The notes under the pieces were generated by a model. It ran no database searches, was not told the origin of the DNA, and was given only the letters and a program-made list of their open reading frames with translations. This document shows positions 1-8,611 of a DNA stretch of 64,000 nucleotides, piece by piece; the first letter of the stretch is position 1; the number at the start of each line of letters is the position of its first letter. The position numbers and the translations under genes were made by a program. Source of the DNA: Microthrixaceae bacterium (GTDB lineage Bacteria; Actinomycetota; Acidimicrobiia; Acidimicrobiales; Microtrichaceae); the NCBI GenBank assembly GCA_027493675.1, contig JAOSKI010000034.1, positions 62,001 through 126,000 on the forward strand, in the 5' to 3' direction.

Positions 1-111
1 GAGGACGCGTTGCTGTTCGATGTGGCGCTCGCAGCCGAGCGACACATGCCGTGGCCGCTGGTGGCTCCTGCGGTGACCGAGCAGACCCGAAGGTCGGAGA
101 CGGTGTCGTAG
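1..111 (+). CDS. C-terminal fragment of an unidentified protein
   Basis: Frame 1 is open from the window edge to a TAG at 109-111, giving 36 residues that end ...TRRSETVS. The upstream part of the gene lies outside the window. The tail converges on the F420 oxidoreductase gene that ends at 133 on the other strand, leaving 21 bases between them. The fragment is too short to assign to a family; a dehydrogenase C-terminus is possible but unsupported. Confidence 0.4.
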   Translation, partial: EDALLFDVALAAERHMPWPLVAPAVTEQTRRSETVS

Positions 112-132
112 GAGCCGCCGAAGCCGGAGCCG

Positions 133-1154
133 TCAGCCCAGTATGAGCTCAGCCGCGATGCGCATCTGACCGGGATCGGTGGGGTACATGGTGACGGTCG
201 TGACCGGGCTGTCACGCCAGGCCCCGAGTCGTTCGGCGATGCGTTCGGGTGGCCCCACGAGCGAGATCTCATCAGCGAACTCGGTCGGGACTACCCCGAC
301 GGCTTCGTCCTTGCGGCCTTCGAGGAAGAGGTCCTGGATGCGGTGGGCCTCCTCCTCGAAGCCCATGCGCGCCATCAGGTCGGTGTGGAAGTTCCTTCCC
401 TTGGCGCCCATGCCGCCGATGTAGAACGCGAGCATCGCCTTCACCGGGGCGAGTGCCGCTTCGATGTCGTCGGTGATCGAGATGTTCGCCATGGCGATCA
501 CCTCGAAGCCCTCCTGGCGCCCGAGAGGTGCTCCGCGCACACCTCCTGTCGGAACGGCGAGTAGTACAGCGGGATCCAACCATCGGCGATCTCGGCGGTC
601 ATGGAGACGTTCCTGGGCCCCTCGGCTCCCAGGAAGATCGGGATCTCGCGTCTCAACGGATGGGTGATCGACTTGAGCGACTTGCCGAGGCCAGTCGAGT
701 CCGCTCCGTGGTAAGGGTGTTGGTAGAACTCCCCGTCGAAGTCGAGGGGCTCCTCGCGGGCGATCACGCGGCGGATGATCTCCACGTACTCGCGGGTGCG
801 CGCCAGGGGCTTGCGGTAGGGCTGGCCGTACCAGCCTTCGACCACCTGTGGTCCCGATGCTCCGAGGCCGAGGACCAGACGTCCGTTGCTGAGGTGGTCG
901 AGGGTGATCGCGTGCATGGCGGTCGCGGTGGGTGTGCGTGCCGAGATCTGCGCGACCGAGGTTCCCAGGCGGATCCGGCTCGTGTTGCCGGCCAGGTAGG
1001 CCAGCGGCGAGAACACGTCGGAACCCCACGCCTCGGCGGTCCAAACGGAATCGAACCCGAGGCTCTCGGCCTCCTTGGTGGTCTCGATCAGGCTGGGTGG
1101 AGGTAGCTGCCCCCAGTATCCCCAGATCATCCCGAGCTTCAGGTCATTGGTCAT
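133..1154 (-). CDS. LLM-class F420-dependent oxidoreductase (frameshifted)
   Basis: Luciferase-like TIM-barrel oxidoreductase expected to use coenzyme F420; the substrate is unknown. The N-terminal ~210 residues ([15 protein letters not shown]..., then [22 protein letters not shown] and [10 protein letters not shown]) are in one frame. The C-terminal ~125 residues ([17 protein letters not shown]..., ending AAELILG) are in another. The junction is near 510-525, in the codons after CAEHLSG. Combined length is about 340 residues, normal for the family. The ATG at 1154 is preceded by four GAGCTG repeats and AACG, so the ribosome site is unusual. It is the last gene of the minus-strand series that starts near 11.0 kb. 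The break is most likely a sequencing indel. Confidence 0.85.
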
Positions 1155-1158
1155 CGTT

Positions 1159-1182
1159 CAGCTCCAGCTCCAGCTCCAGCTC
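1159..1182 (-). repeat. Hexanucleotide repeat (GAGCTG)4 next to a start codon
   Basis: Four perfect CAGCTC units on the plus strand read GAGCTG on the minus strand. The array ends 4 bases before the ATG of the F420 oxidoreductase. It occupies the place of the Shine-Dalgarno sequence. A change in unit number would alter leader spacing without touching the coding sequence. Confidence 0.8.
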
Positions 1183-1195
1183 TAGTTCCGTTCTG

Positions 1196-1232
1196 TGTGG
1201 TGTGCGTGGCGCTCAGCGCCACGCACACCACA
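1196..1232. terminator. Long hairpin after the enoyl-CoA hydratase gene
   Basis: Arms 1196-1213 and 1215-1232 are perfect 18-base inverted repeats (core GTGCGTGGCGCT) around one central base. The pairing continues with a 2-base bulge to GTTC/GAAC. There is no T-run on either side. It lies 44 bases past the stop of the hydratase gene. Two copies of GAGTCGTTGGCTCTT follow at about 1236-1250 and 1254-1268. Termination is inferred from position and stem strength. Confidence 0.6.
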
Positions 1233-1275
1233 GAACGAGTCGTTGGCTCTTGAGAGTCGTTGGCTCTTGAGCAAG

Positions 1276-2082
1276 TCACCGGCCCTTGAATTCAGGGGTG
1301 CGCTTCTCCTTGAAGGCGCGAGGTCCCTCCTTGGCATCCTCGGATCCGAAGACGTCCCAACCGTAGGTGAACTCGTGTTCCAGCGCCTCTGACTCGCGCA
1401 TGCCGTTGGTCTCGCGAAGCGTGCGCAGGATCGAGCTCACCGCGAGGGGACCATTGGCGCAGATCCGCCGGCCGATCTCGACTGCCTTGTCCAGCGCTGC
1501 CCCGTCGTCTACCACGTGGCCCACGAGGCCGAGTTCGAGTGCACGATCAGCGGAGATGTGGTCGCCGGTCAACAGCAACTCGCAGGCAACCGTCCAGGGG
1601 ATCTGCCGTGGGATCCGCACCGCTGAGCCACCCATCGGGTACAGCGACCAGCGTGCCTCGGAGATGCCGAATCGAGCGGACCTGCCCGCCACGCGGATCT
1701 CAGTCGCGCCCAACAGCTCGGTGCCACCGGCGATGGCGGTTCCTTCCATGGCGGCGATGATCGGCACGTGTGGGCGCCAGCTGCGCAGCAGTGCCTTCCA
1801 CGGGAGATCGGGATCCTCCGCGAGGCGCGCCTGGACGTCGATCTCACCGGCCTCCCCCTGGTGGCCTCCGGCCATCTCCTTCAGGTCGGCACCGGAACAG
1901 AAGTTCCCACCCGCACCCGTGAGCACCATCGCGCGCACGTCGGGGTCCTCGTCGGCCTCGACGAAGGCATCCAACATCCGCACGAGCATCTCGCCGTTGA
2001 TGGCGTTCTGCCGATCGGGTCGGTTGAGGGTCACCACCAGGAGGTGCCCGTCGCGTTCGGTCAGTACCGCAGGTTCGGTCAT
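1276..2082 (-). CDS. Enoyl-CoA hydratase/isomerase (crotonase family)
   Basis: A 268-residue crotonase-fold enzyme acting on acyl-CoA, probably in beta-oxidation or a related acyl-CoA pathway. Family motifs in order: [17 protein letters not shown] near the N-terminus, the oxyanion segment [11 protein letters not shown] around residue 70, and [18 protein letters not shown] near 140. A typical GPLAVSSI...[12 protein letters not shown] tail is present. The ATG at 2082 is chosen because AGGAGG lies 6 bases upstream; longer in-frame starts have no such site. The frame is intact. It is 16 bases downstream of the HPF-like gene and shares direction with two SDR genes, which suggests a shared lipid or acyl-CoA role. 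Confidence 0.92.
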   Translation of the reverse strand: MTEPAVLTERDGHLLVVTLNRPDRQNAINGEMLVRMLDAFVEADEDPDVRAMVLTGAGGNFCSGADLKEMAGGHQGEAGEIDVQARLAEDPDLPWKALLRSWRPHVPIIAAMEGTAIAGGTELLGATEIRVAGRSARFGISEARWSLYPMGGSAVRIPRQIPWTVACELLLTGDHISADRALELGLVGHVVDDGAALDKAVEIGRRICANGPLAVSSILRTLRETNGMRESEALEHEFTYGWDVFGSEDAKEGPRAFKEKRTPEFKGR

Positions 2083-2098
2083 CGTGTCCTCCTGTGCT

Positions 2099-2428
2099 TC
2101 ACCGTCGGTGGGTGTCCTTCCAGTCGGCATGCCGGCGCAGGAACTCGTCGCGGACATGTGCCACCGAGGCCCACAGATCCTCGTCCTGCGCGGTCGTCAC
2201 GATGTGTTCCCTGCCCAGGTTCGCCTCGAAGGTCACCTTCTGGTCGTTGTGGTCACGGTCCTTCACGGACAACTCGAAGCTCACGTGGTCTGCCGACAGC
2301 CCATTCATCCGTGCGTCGACGGGATGGAGGATCTCGAGGACCTTCGCTTGGTCGTCGTGGTGGAACCCGTGTCCCAGGATCAGGCATTTCTCGACCGTCG
2401 CAGGGTTTGGCGGTTCATGGCTGGTCAT
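2099..2428 (-). CDS. Small HPF/RaiA-like protein
   Basis: A 109-residue protein. The central and C-terminal part resembles the ribosome hibernation factor fold: a short N-terminal strand and helix, [21 protein letters not shown], then [21 protein letters not shown] and a basic tail. HPF/RaiA proteins bind the small ribosomal subunit in slow growth; that role is inferred from resemblance only. Unusually it sits between an SDR gene and an enoyl-CoA hydratase gene, both in the same direction, with 19- and 16-base gaps. The frame is intact. It could instead be an unrelated alpha/beta small protein. Confidence 0.6.
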   Translation of the reverse strand: MTSHEPPNPATVEKCLILGHGFHHDDQAKVLEILHPVDARMNGLSADHVSFELSVKDRDHNDQKVTFEANLGREHIVTTAQDEDLWASVAHVRDEFLRRHADWKDTHRR

Positions 2429-2447
2429 GGGTCATCTGTCTACCAGC

Positions 2448-3257
2448 TCAGCCTCGCTCCGATGGTGGCTCGTAGTCGGGTATGCCCAGAGCCAGCGTGG
2501 GGTGGTCGATGCCTCCGTCCACCTCGAGCACCTTGCCCGTGACGTACGAACCGGCCGGTGAGCACAGGTACAGCACCGCGGCGGCGATGTCCTGCGGTGT
2601 GCCGAGGCGCCGCATCGGCGTGTGGGCCTCCATCGTGGAACGCAGCTCGGGGTCGAGCACGGAGGCCAGTGCGTCGGTCGCGACCGACCCGGCGGCGATC
2701 GCGTTCACGCGAATGTGCGGCGCAAGGTCCATCGCGGTGATCCTGCTCATGTGGGACATCGCAGCCTTGGCGGTGCCATAGGCGGAGAACCCGCGGCCGG
2801 CCATGCGCCCGGCCGCGGAGCTGATGTTGACCACCGATCCTCCACCGCCGCCAAGCATCGGGGGACCACAGCCTTGGTCATCTCGAAGGCGGTGGTCACG
2901 TTGAAGGTGAAGGCCTTCTCGAAGCTCGCTGCAGAGGTCTCGAGCAGCGGCTTCGGGAACGACCCGCCGGCGTTGTTGACCAGGATGTCGAGCCGCCCCA
3001 GCTCTTGCGCGACACGCTCGGTGACTGTCGGCATGGCGTCGACGTCCATCACGTCGAAGGGGGATCGCCAGTGCCCGGCGGCCAGCTGCCTCCACGGTGG
3101 CGGCAACGGCCACGAGGTCGGCCTCGGTGCGTCCCAGGAGGGCCACGTCGGCGCCGGCGTCACCGAGTGCGATCGCGGTCGCTCGGCCGATTCCACGACC
3201 TGCTCCGGTGACAAGGGCCACCTGCCCGTCGACCCTGAAAGCATCGAGGATCCCCAT
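2448..3257 (-). CDS. SDR family oxidoreductase (frameshifted)
   Basis: Classical short-chain dehydrogenase of about 265 residues using NAD(P)(H). The N-terminal Rossmann motif VTGAGRGIGRATAIA, the NNAG segment (LDILVNNAGGSFPKP), the catalytic SS...Y..AK region (NISSAAG...FSAYGTAKAAM) and a C-terminal VTGKVLEVDGGID are all present. The middle part (about 2865-3060) is in another frame. Both shifts fall at GGGGG runs (2860-2864 and 3059-3063). Start ATG at 3257 has AAGGGAG upstream. The reading frame is open upstream into the neighbouring SDR only because that gene is also shifted; they are two genes. Confidence 0.85.
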   Translation of the reverse strand: MGILDAFRVDGQVALVTGAGRGIGRATAIALGDAGADVALLGRTEADLVAVAATVEAAGRRALAIPLRRDGRRRHADSHRACRARAGAARHPGQQRRRVVPEAAARDLCSELREGLHLQRDHRLRDDQGCGPPMLGGGGGSVVNISSAAGRMAGRGFSAYGTAKAAMSHMSRITAMDLAPHIRVNAIAAGSVATDALASVLDPELRSTMEAHTPMRRLGTPQDIAAAVLYLCSPAGSYVTGKVLEVDGGIDHPTLALGIPDYEPPSERG

Positions 3258-3313
3258 CTTCGTCTCCCTTGTTGGCAAGGCTGAGCGGAGCGTCGCCCGG
3301 CCGCGGTCGGATG

Positions 3314-4126
3314 TCAGTGACGCAAGGCAGGGGTGGAACCGTGACATGACCGGAACCAGCAGCGCTTTGGGTGTCACTGTCGCGACGGCGGCGGTCAGGC
3401 GGTTCAACGTGCCGGGGATCACAACCGGTTGGCCGTGGTCGAGCCCGTCCACCCCAGCTTTCGCCACGTCGGCGGCCGGCTCCCACATGAACGACGGCAA
3501 CGTGTGCTCGGCCTCCCCCGGGCCTGAATCCCGCTGCGTCACCGAACTCGGTGCGAACCGGGCCGGGACACAGCGCGGTTGCGTTCACGCCGGTTCCGCG
3601 GAGCTCGCCGTTCAACGCGCGCGTGTACGACAACACGAATGACTTGCAGGCCGCGTAGCCGGCCTGTCCCGGCAGGGGTTGGAAGGCCGCGGTCGAAGCG
3701 ACGTTGAGCACGCGCCGCGGCCCTGTCGACCATCGCGGGCACGAACCGTGTGCACAGATCCGCGACCGCCGCCACGTCGACTTCGATCATGTTCAACTCG
3801 GCATCGACGGGGTTGCGCCAGGACGCACCGATGGTCGACAGACCCGCGTTGTTCACGAGGATGTCGACCGCAAGTCCGGTGGTGGCGACCTCGTCGGCGA
3901 TCCGGGAGCGCTCGGCTCGCTCGGAGAGGTCGGCTGGGAGGACCTCGATGCGCACGTCGCACTCGCTGAGCTCATCGCGCAGCTCCTCGAGCCGCTCACG
4001 ACGTCGGGCCACGAGGACGAGGCCGTGACCCCTGCGGGCGAGCTCGCGAGCGAGGTCCGCTCCGATTCCTGAGGATGCACCCGTCACGAGGGCCGTGCGG
4101 TCGGGACCGGGTGTGGGCAGGCTCAT
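3314..4126 (-). CDS. SDR family oxidoreductase (frameshifted)
   Basis: Second short-chain dehydrogenase, about 268 residues. It has VTGASSGIGADLARELARRG at the N-terminus, LVNNAGLSTIG near residue 90, then in a new frame NVASTAAFQ...YAACKSFVLSY with the catalytic Tyr and Lys. The C-terminal part is again in a different frame. At GGGG 3330-3333, removing one base turns the tail into ...SRFHPALRH followed by TGA at 3314-3316, a typical end for this DltE/YqjQ-like SDR subgroup. Shifts also lie near 3720 and at CCCCC 3515-3519. Substrate unknown. The next gene downstream, another SDR, starts 56 bases later. Confidence 0.8.
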
Positions 4127-4166
4127 GGTCCGACACTACGCCCCGTTCGCCGCCCTGATACGCCCA

Positions 4167-4229
4167 CCCCGGCGAACTGAAGGCTCTGGGCAACCGGTCC
4201 GGTGGATGAGGCCCTTCAGTTCGCCGGGG
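4167..4229. repeat. Inverted repeat of the GCGAACTG family, member A
   Basis: Arms 4167-4183 and 4213-4229 are a perfect 17-base inverted repeat beginning CCCCGGCGAACTGA, with a 29-base spacer. The right arm contains the TGA stop of the metallo-beta-lactamase-fold gene. It may end that transcript before the SDR gene at 4126. The same outer sequence recurs at 46.5 kb, and related ones at 21.7 and 29.1 kb. No T-run is present. Confidence 0.75.
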
Positions 4230-5475
4230 CTGACTCGTGCTCGGCCCACCCGAAGATGCCTTTGGCCATGAGCGACGACTCCTCGGCGACGCGGAGCCGG
4301 TTGACCTCGGCGCGCACGGCATGCGAAGCAGGGTTGTCCGGTTCAGCCTGTGTTGCGAACTCGGCCAGGTGGCCGGCCAGGCGCAGTTCGCCCGCCTCGG
4401 CGAGGTCGGTTGCACGGGCCGTCAGAACGTCCGCTCCTCCTGCCAGCCGGACGATCTCCTCCGGCGAGCCGGTGCGCCGGTGCCGGCTTGAGGTGCGACG
4501 GGTCGCCGTCGTACCAACCGCCGTAGAGACGCCACACGTTGTGCACCTATGAACTCAGGGTCGTCGTACACGGGCTGAAGCCACGGCCGCTCGGTCAGAG
4601 CGGGTGGAACCGTGACGGAGTGGACGATCTCGTCGAGGCGGGCGCCTGGGTTCATCATCTCCAAGGTCTGTGAGGTCACCGATTCCGAGCAGCTCGGCGG
4701 TGTCTCCCAGCACCTGCGAGACGTGCTTCGCCCCGCGGATCGGTAGGCCGTGACCGGGAAGCAGGATCTCGGCGCCCAGGCACTGCATCCTGCGGAGAGC
4801 GGCCGCCCACTCGATCGGGTAGCGCTGGGCCTTCTGCGGGTTGCCGCAGTTGGGCGCGACCCAGATGAAGAGGTCGCCCGTGCAAAGAAGCGCGGTGGTG
4901 CGGGATCCAGACCCATGTGTGGTCGTCGGTCTCACCCTTGTCGTGGTGAAGCTGAACGCTCAGGTCTCCCACCTCGATCGTGGTCGAGTCCCGGTAGGTG
5001 CGGTCGGGGTAGCGGAAGTCCTCTGGGAACAGGGGTGCACCGAGGCGGAACTGGCGCTGGTTGATGATCCCGTTGTAGCCCCTTGTCATCCGGTAGCGGT
5101 CGAACCTCGCCGGGACTGCTTCATGCGCCACCACCTCCACCGGAACAGCGCCGTCGGCATGCTCGAAGATCGGGACTCCCGAAGCAGTGGTCCACGTGGC
5201 CGTGGGTGTACACGGCTGTGCGAAGGGGGTCGGTTGTCCACCGCCTGATTACGTCATGGATGCTCTCGGCGTGCAGCGGGCTGCCCGGAGTCGACGATGG
5301 CAAGTTCGGACCCGTCGCTGATGGCGGTGACGTTCGCGAACGACTCGACGAAGGCGAGCCCGTCGGCCAACTCGAGCGCTTGGCTCTGTGTCGCCATCGA
5401 GACCGGGAAGTGGTCCTCGATCGAGATGCGACCGCTGAGCAGCCCGTCGGACATGTCGAGGAGGTCACGATCCAT
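4216..5475 (-). CDS. MBL-fold hydrolase with alkylsulfatase-type C-terminus (multiply frameshifted)
   Basis: Metal-dependent hydrolase of the metallo-beta-lactamase fold, about 415 residues when the frames are joined. The N-terminus (MDRDLLDMSDGLLSGRIS) begins at 5475. Zinc-binding THGHVDHCFG follows around 5190. CTGDLFIW and LLPGHGLPI mark the second half of the fold. VWRLYGGWYDGDPSHLKPA near 4500-4550 is the signature of the alkylsulfatase dimerisation region, and the end ...ESAPAN runs into TGA at 4216. At least five frame changes are needed. A sulfate-ester or similar hydrolase is likely; the substrate is unknown. The number of breaks is high even here, so true decay cannot be excluded. 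Confidence 0.7.
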
Positions 5476-5511
5476 TGGAGCTCCGATGTGTGTGTCGAGG
5501 GGCGTCGATGC

Positions 5512-6102
5512 TCAGGCTAGGCGGCGCAACGCGCACCAGGTTCCCATCCCCGCGCGTGCTTCGACGCCAGACACCTCGAAGGGCAGTGCGTCGACCACTT
5601 CGTGGGTGCTCAGGTGGATCGGAGTCGACTCGCCACTGGAGTTGACCCACACGATGGTTCCACCGGGAGCGAGCACGCGGTCGATCTCGGTGGGGAAAAG
5701 GAAGCAGTTGACCAGCACCACGGCCCCGAGAGACGCACTGCGGACCGGGAGGGTGCTCCCGTCTGCGAGCAGCCTGTGTGCCGCGGTGCGATGTGCCCGG
5801 CGGTGCATCTCCTCGGACAACTCCACTGCGAACGCCAGGCCGAATCGCCGGGCCACCAACCCGGAGTACGTTCCCAACCCAGAGCCGAGTTCGAGTGCCA
5901 CGTCGGGTGTCGGGATCGAGGGATCCATCAGCGCGTCGAGGCCACGATCGAACGCGTCACCGACGATGGCCGTGCGATCCTCGGACTCGCGGGTGTGCCA
6001 CTCGGGGGCAAGTGAGTTGAACAGAGCGGCGGTCTGCTCTGCTGCGTCGGGTCCCCATGGAGGTCCTTCGATGCCGGCCGCGCGACGGGTCATCACCCGC
6101 AT
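5512..6102 (-). CDS. SAM-dependent class I methyltransferase
   Basis: An intact 196-residue protein with the methyltransferase motif I VALELGSGLGTYSGLVARR near residue 68. An acidic motif II region (FAVELSEEMH) and the post-motif sequence LGAVVLVNCFLFPTEIDRVLAPGG follow, the usual Methyltransf_11-type core. The acceptor substrate is unknown. It lies 36 bases upstream of the MBL-fold hydrolase gene in the same direction and could be co-transcribed. The ATG at 6102 is taken as start; MTRRAAG, 3 codons later, is an alternative. Confidence 0.8.
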   Translation of the reverse strand: MRVMTRRAAGIEGPPWGPDAAEQTAALFNSLAPEWHTRESEDRTAIVGDAFDRGLDALMDPSIPTPDVALELGSGLGTYSGLVARRFGLAFAVELSEEMHRRAHRTAAHRLLADGSTLPVRSASLGAVVLVNCFLFPTEIDRVLAPGGTIVWVNSSGESTPIHLSTHEVVDALPFEVSGVEARAGMGTWCALRRLA

Positions 6103-6188
6103 GGGGTGCGAGCCGTCCGCACCGGGAACCGATGGTCGGTGCCCTGGAGTTCGAGTGGCTCGAGCGTGCGGACGAGCTGCATCGGCAT

Positions 6189-7135
6189 TCAGCTCGCCGG
6201 TCCGATCGTGCAGGTGACCCGCACGACGTCATCGGGAGCCTGCCCGGTGGCGCTCCACTGGATCTGCTCGCCGGCGGATCCGGACACATCGACCGTGCTT
6301 CGATCGACCACCTCGCCGTCGGCCACGTCCTCGAAGCGGACCTCCAGTGCCGTGTCCAGCGCCTCGTCGGAGGTGACGGTGCCCGAGGCGCTGAGCGTGC
6401 CGTCTGTTGCGATGTGGCACTGCTCCACCGTGCCGTCGACGGGAGCGGCCGAACCGGTGAGTGCCCTGAATCCGAAGAACGCTCCGATGGCCACCAGGAC
6501 GACGATCAACACTCCCACGGCTATCGCAGCTGCGTGCCCCGAACGGCCGGACTTGGGGGTCGCCGGCTGAGGGGGCTGTGGATGCTGTGCGTACTGGGGC
6601 TTGCGTACTGGGGCTGTGCGTACTGGGGCTGCTGTGCGTACTGGGGCTGTGCGTACTGGGACGGCGGCGGATGGCCCTGTGGCTGCATGCCTTCCCATCC
6701 GCCGAGCGGCATCGCGGACCCTGCGGCACCCGATTGCTGCGGTTGCGGCGGTGCATTCGGTGGCGACTGCGGGTATCCGGTCGCGGTCGGGTGCTGCGTG
6801 GTGGGGTGTTGCTGGTGCTGGGTGGGAGGTGGAGGCTGGGGCGACGACTCACCCGGCGCGGTCCACTGCTGCTCGATGGTCGGCATGTGAGCCGCAGTGG
6901 GTGGACCGCTCTGGTGGGCGGGTGGGACGAAGGTGGTCGGTACGCCCTCGGGAGGATCGGCGGGGTCTGGAACGACGAACCGTGGCGGGCCGGCATCGGT
7001 TGGCTCGGCTCGGAGCAGGGCGTCGGGTTCGGCGCTGTCGTACCCATCCTTACCCTGGCCGGGTTCAACACGGTGGTCGGGCTCAACATCGCCGTCCGGA
7101 TCAATACCGCCATCGGGTGGGGCGTCGTCGGTCAT
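6189..7135 (-). CDS. Proline/glutamine-rich single-pass membrane protein (frameshifted)
   Basis: About 315 residues. The first ~150 are disordered, Pro/Gln/Thr-rich, probably cytoplasmic, and end in QYAQP-type repeats at about 6590-6660. The reading frame changes within those repeats. The second frame continues with PQPPQPATPKSGRSGH, one membrane helix (AAAIAVGVLIVVLVAIGAFF) and a ~90-residue outer domain with one pair of cysteines. The domain resembles a small beta-sandwich of the FxLYD kind (SASGTVTSDEALDTALEVRF). No enzyme motif is seen. The layout is like that of the DUF4190 protein at 32.2 kb. Function unknown. Confidence 0.7.
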
Positions 7136-7192
7136 GTGGGGAGGTTAGAGGCTGTGCTTCATTGCTGCGGGGTCGTGACGTTGGCTCCTGGC

Positions 7193-8611
7193 TCACACCA
7201 GTCCGAAGGTGACCACGGCCGCGACCAGGCTGACTGCACCTACGAAGTCGACCGAAGCGGTTACCACGGGTATTCCCACGGAGTCGGGATCGAGGTCCAC
7301 CCGCCATGCCGCGATCGTTCCGTAGTAGGCGAGTGCCACAACGAACGCCACGGTCACCAGTCCGGCCACCAGCGAGACGGTGAGCATCCACCAGATGCCA
7401 GGTGAGGCCTGTGACAGCAATGCCGCCACTGCCTGCGCCCCGACAGCGTTGAGCACGTACACGGGTATGGCAAGTCCCATCACCAACGTGGCATCCTCGA
7501 GCACGGGGCGACCCGGCACGAGCGTGGGTTCCACGAGGCCGAGGTGGAGGTTGGTGCTGATGCGGCTGGAGAGGATTCCACCGAGCGATCCCGCCGAGCT
7601 CACGAAGGCCGGCTGGAGCACCAACAGCGCGGGGAGTGCCGCGAACACGGCGAGTCGCTTCTCCACCGCGACGCCTGCCAGGGTCGACAGCACGAGTGCC
7701 ACGCTCAGCACCGGTATCGATTCGATGACGATCCGCCGGAAGTCAGCGAGGTGTGACCTGACGCTGGTCACTGCAACGCCGAGTGAAGCGACAACCAGCG
7801 CGCCGCCGACCAGGAGGGTCCAGCTGCCGGTACCGACGAGCAGCGAGGCCAGGAACAGACACGGGATCGTCACCACGTCCCCGAGGGTCGAGACGCTTGG
7901 TGCCACGAGGTTGTCGAGGTCCCAGTCGCGCCGGACCGCCATGACCGCCAGGAGGATCGACGCGCCGAGGACCACAAGCGACGCGAGGACGCCTCCCACG
8001 AAGCTGATGAGCACGAGTTCTAGGATTCCCACGGCGTTCTCCACGCCGAACGCCACCGCAACCACGCGTGCCACCACTGCCAACACGAGCGACATGACGA
8101 CGGTGAGTGACATCGTCGCCAGGACGTTCTGACCGAAGACGGTTTCGCGTCGCAGCGAGGGCCTGAACGTGCCGGTGTGCACCGTGGTCGAGATGCGGTT
8201 GCCGAAGGTGCTGAATATGTTGCCGCGCAGGCCGATGGCGGCGGGGACCATCAACAGGAGGCCCGGTAGCTCCTCGAAGCTGTCGACGATGGATCCCAGG
8301 AACGCACCTGCCACGAGGCTGGTCAGCGAGTTGAACACGAGGGCTCCGAGGCTCTGGCGCGCCGCATCCCCGGTCGGACCCAGGAGGTCGACCAGCCGGC
8401 GACCCCAGTGGAGGGGGTGCAGGAGCGATTGCGGGATTCCTCGGGCCACGTGCGTGTGGTAGCTCGCTTCCTCGGGTACGGGTCCAGTGTCCGCGGCCCC
8501 GGTGGTGCGTCCACGCGCGATGCACCGGTTGGTGCTTGTGGGGTCGGAGCCGTGGTGATCCGGAGAGTAACCGAGGCGTGACCGAGCCGGGTTGAGCCGT
8601 CCCGAAGGCAC
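7193..8611 (-). CDS. mgtE: MgtE-type (SLC41-like) divalent cation transporter
   Basis: About 420-470 residues, with ten or so hydrophobic segments arranged as two similar halves. Each half carries the MgtE membrane-domain signature: GLRGNIFSTFGNRISTTVHTG in the first and SAGSLGGILSSRISTNLHLG in the second. This double-domain form without N and CBS domains is like eukaryotic SLC41 and the archaeal/actinobacterial relatives, which move Mg2+ or similar ions. The frame is intact. The GTG at 8611 directly follows the dinB stop at 8612-8614, so coupling is possible. The first ~50 residues are not membrane-like, so the true start may lie further downstream. Confidence 0.82.
   Translation of the reverse strand: MPSGRLNPARSRLGYSPDHHGSDPTSTNRCIARGRTTGAADTGPVPEEASYHTHVARGIPQSLLHPLHWGRRLVDLLGPTGDAARQSLGALVFNSLTSLVAGAFLGSIVDSFEELPGLLLMVPAAIGLRGNIFSTFGNRISTTVHTGTFRPSLRRETVFGQNVLATMSLTVVMSLVLAVVARVVAVAFGVENAVGILELVLISFVGGVLASLVVLGASILLAVMAVRRDWDLDNLVAPSVSTLGDVVTIPCLFLASLLVGTGSWTLLVGGALVVASLGVAVTSVRSHLADFRRIVIESIPVLSVALVLSTLAGVAVEKRLAVFAALPALLVLQPAFVSSAGSLGGILSSRISTNLHLGLVEPTLVPGRPVLEDATLVMGLAIPVYVLNAVGAQAVAALLSQASPGIWWMLTVSLVAGLVTVAFVVALAYYGTIAAWRVDLDPDSVGIPVVTASVDFVGAVSLVAAVVTFGLV

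Noticed and set aside
2448..3542. Apparent fusion of two SDR proteins
   Set aside because: One base removed at GGGG 3330-3333 gives the first SDR its natural stop at 3314. The open frame between them is an artefact.
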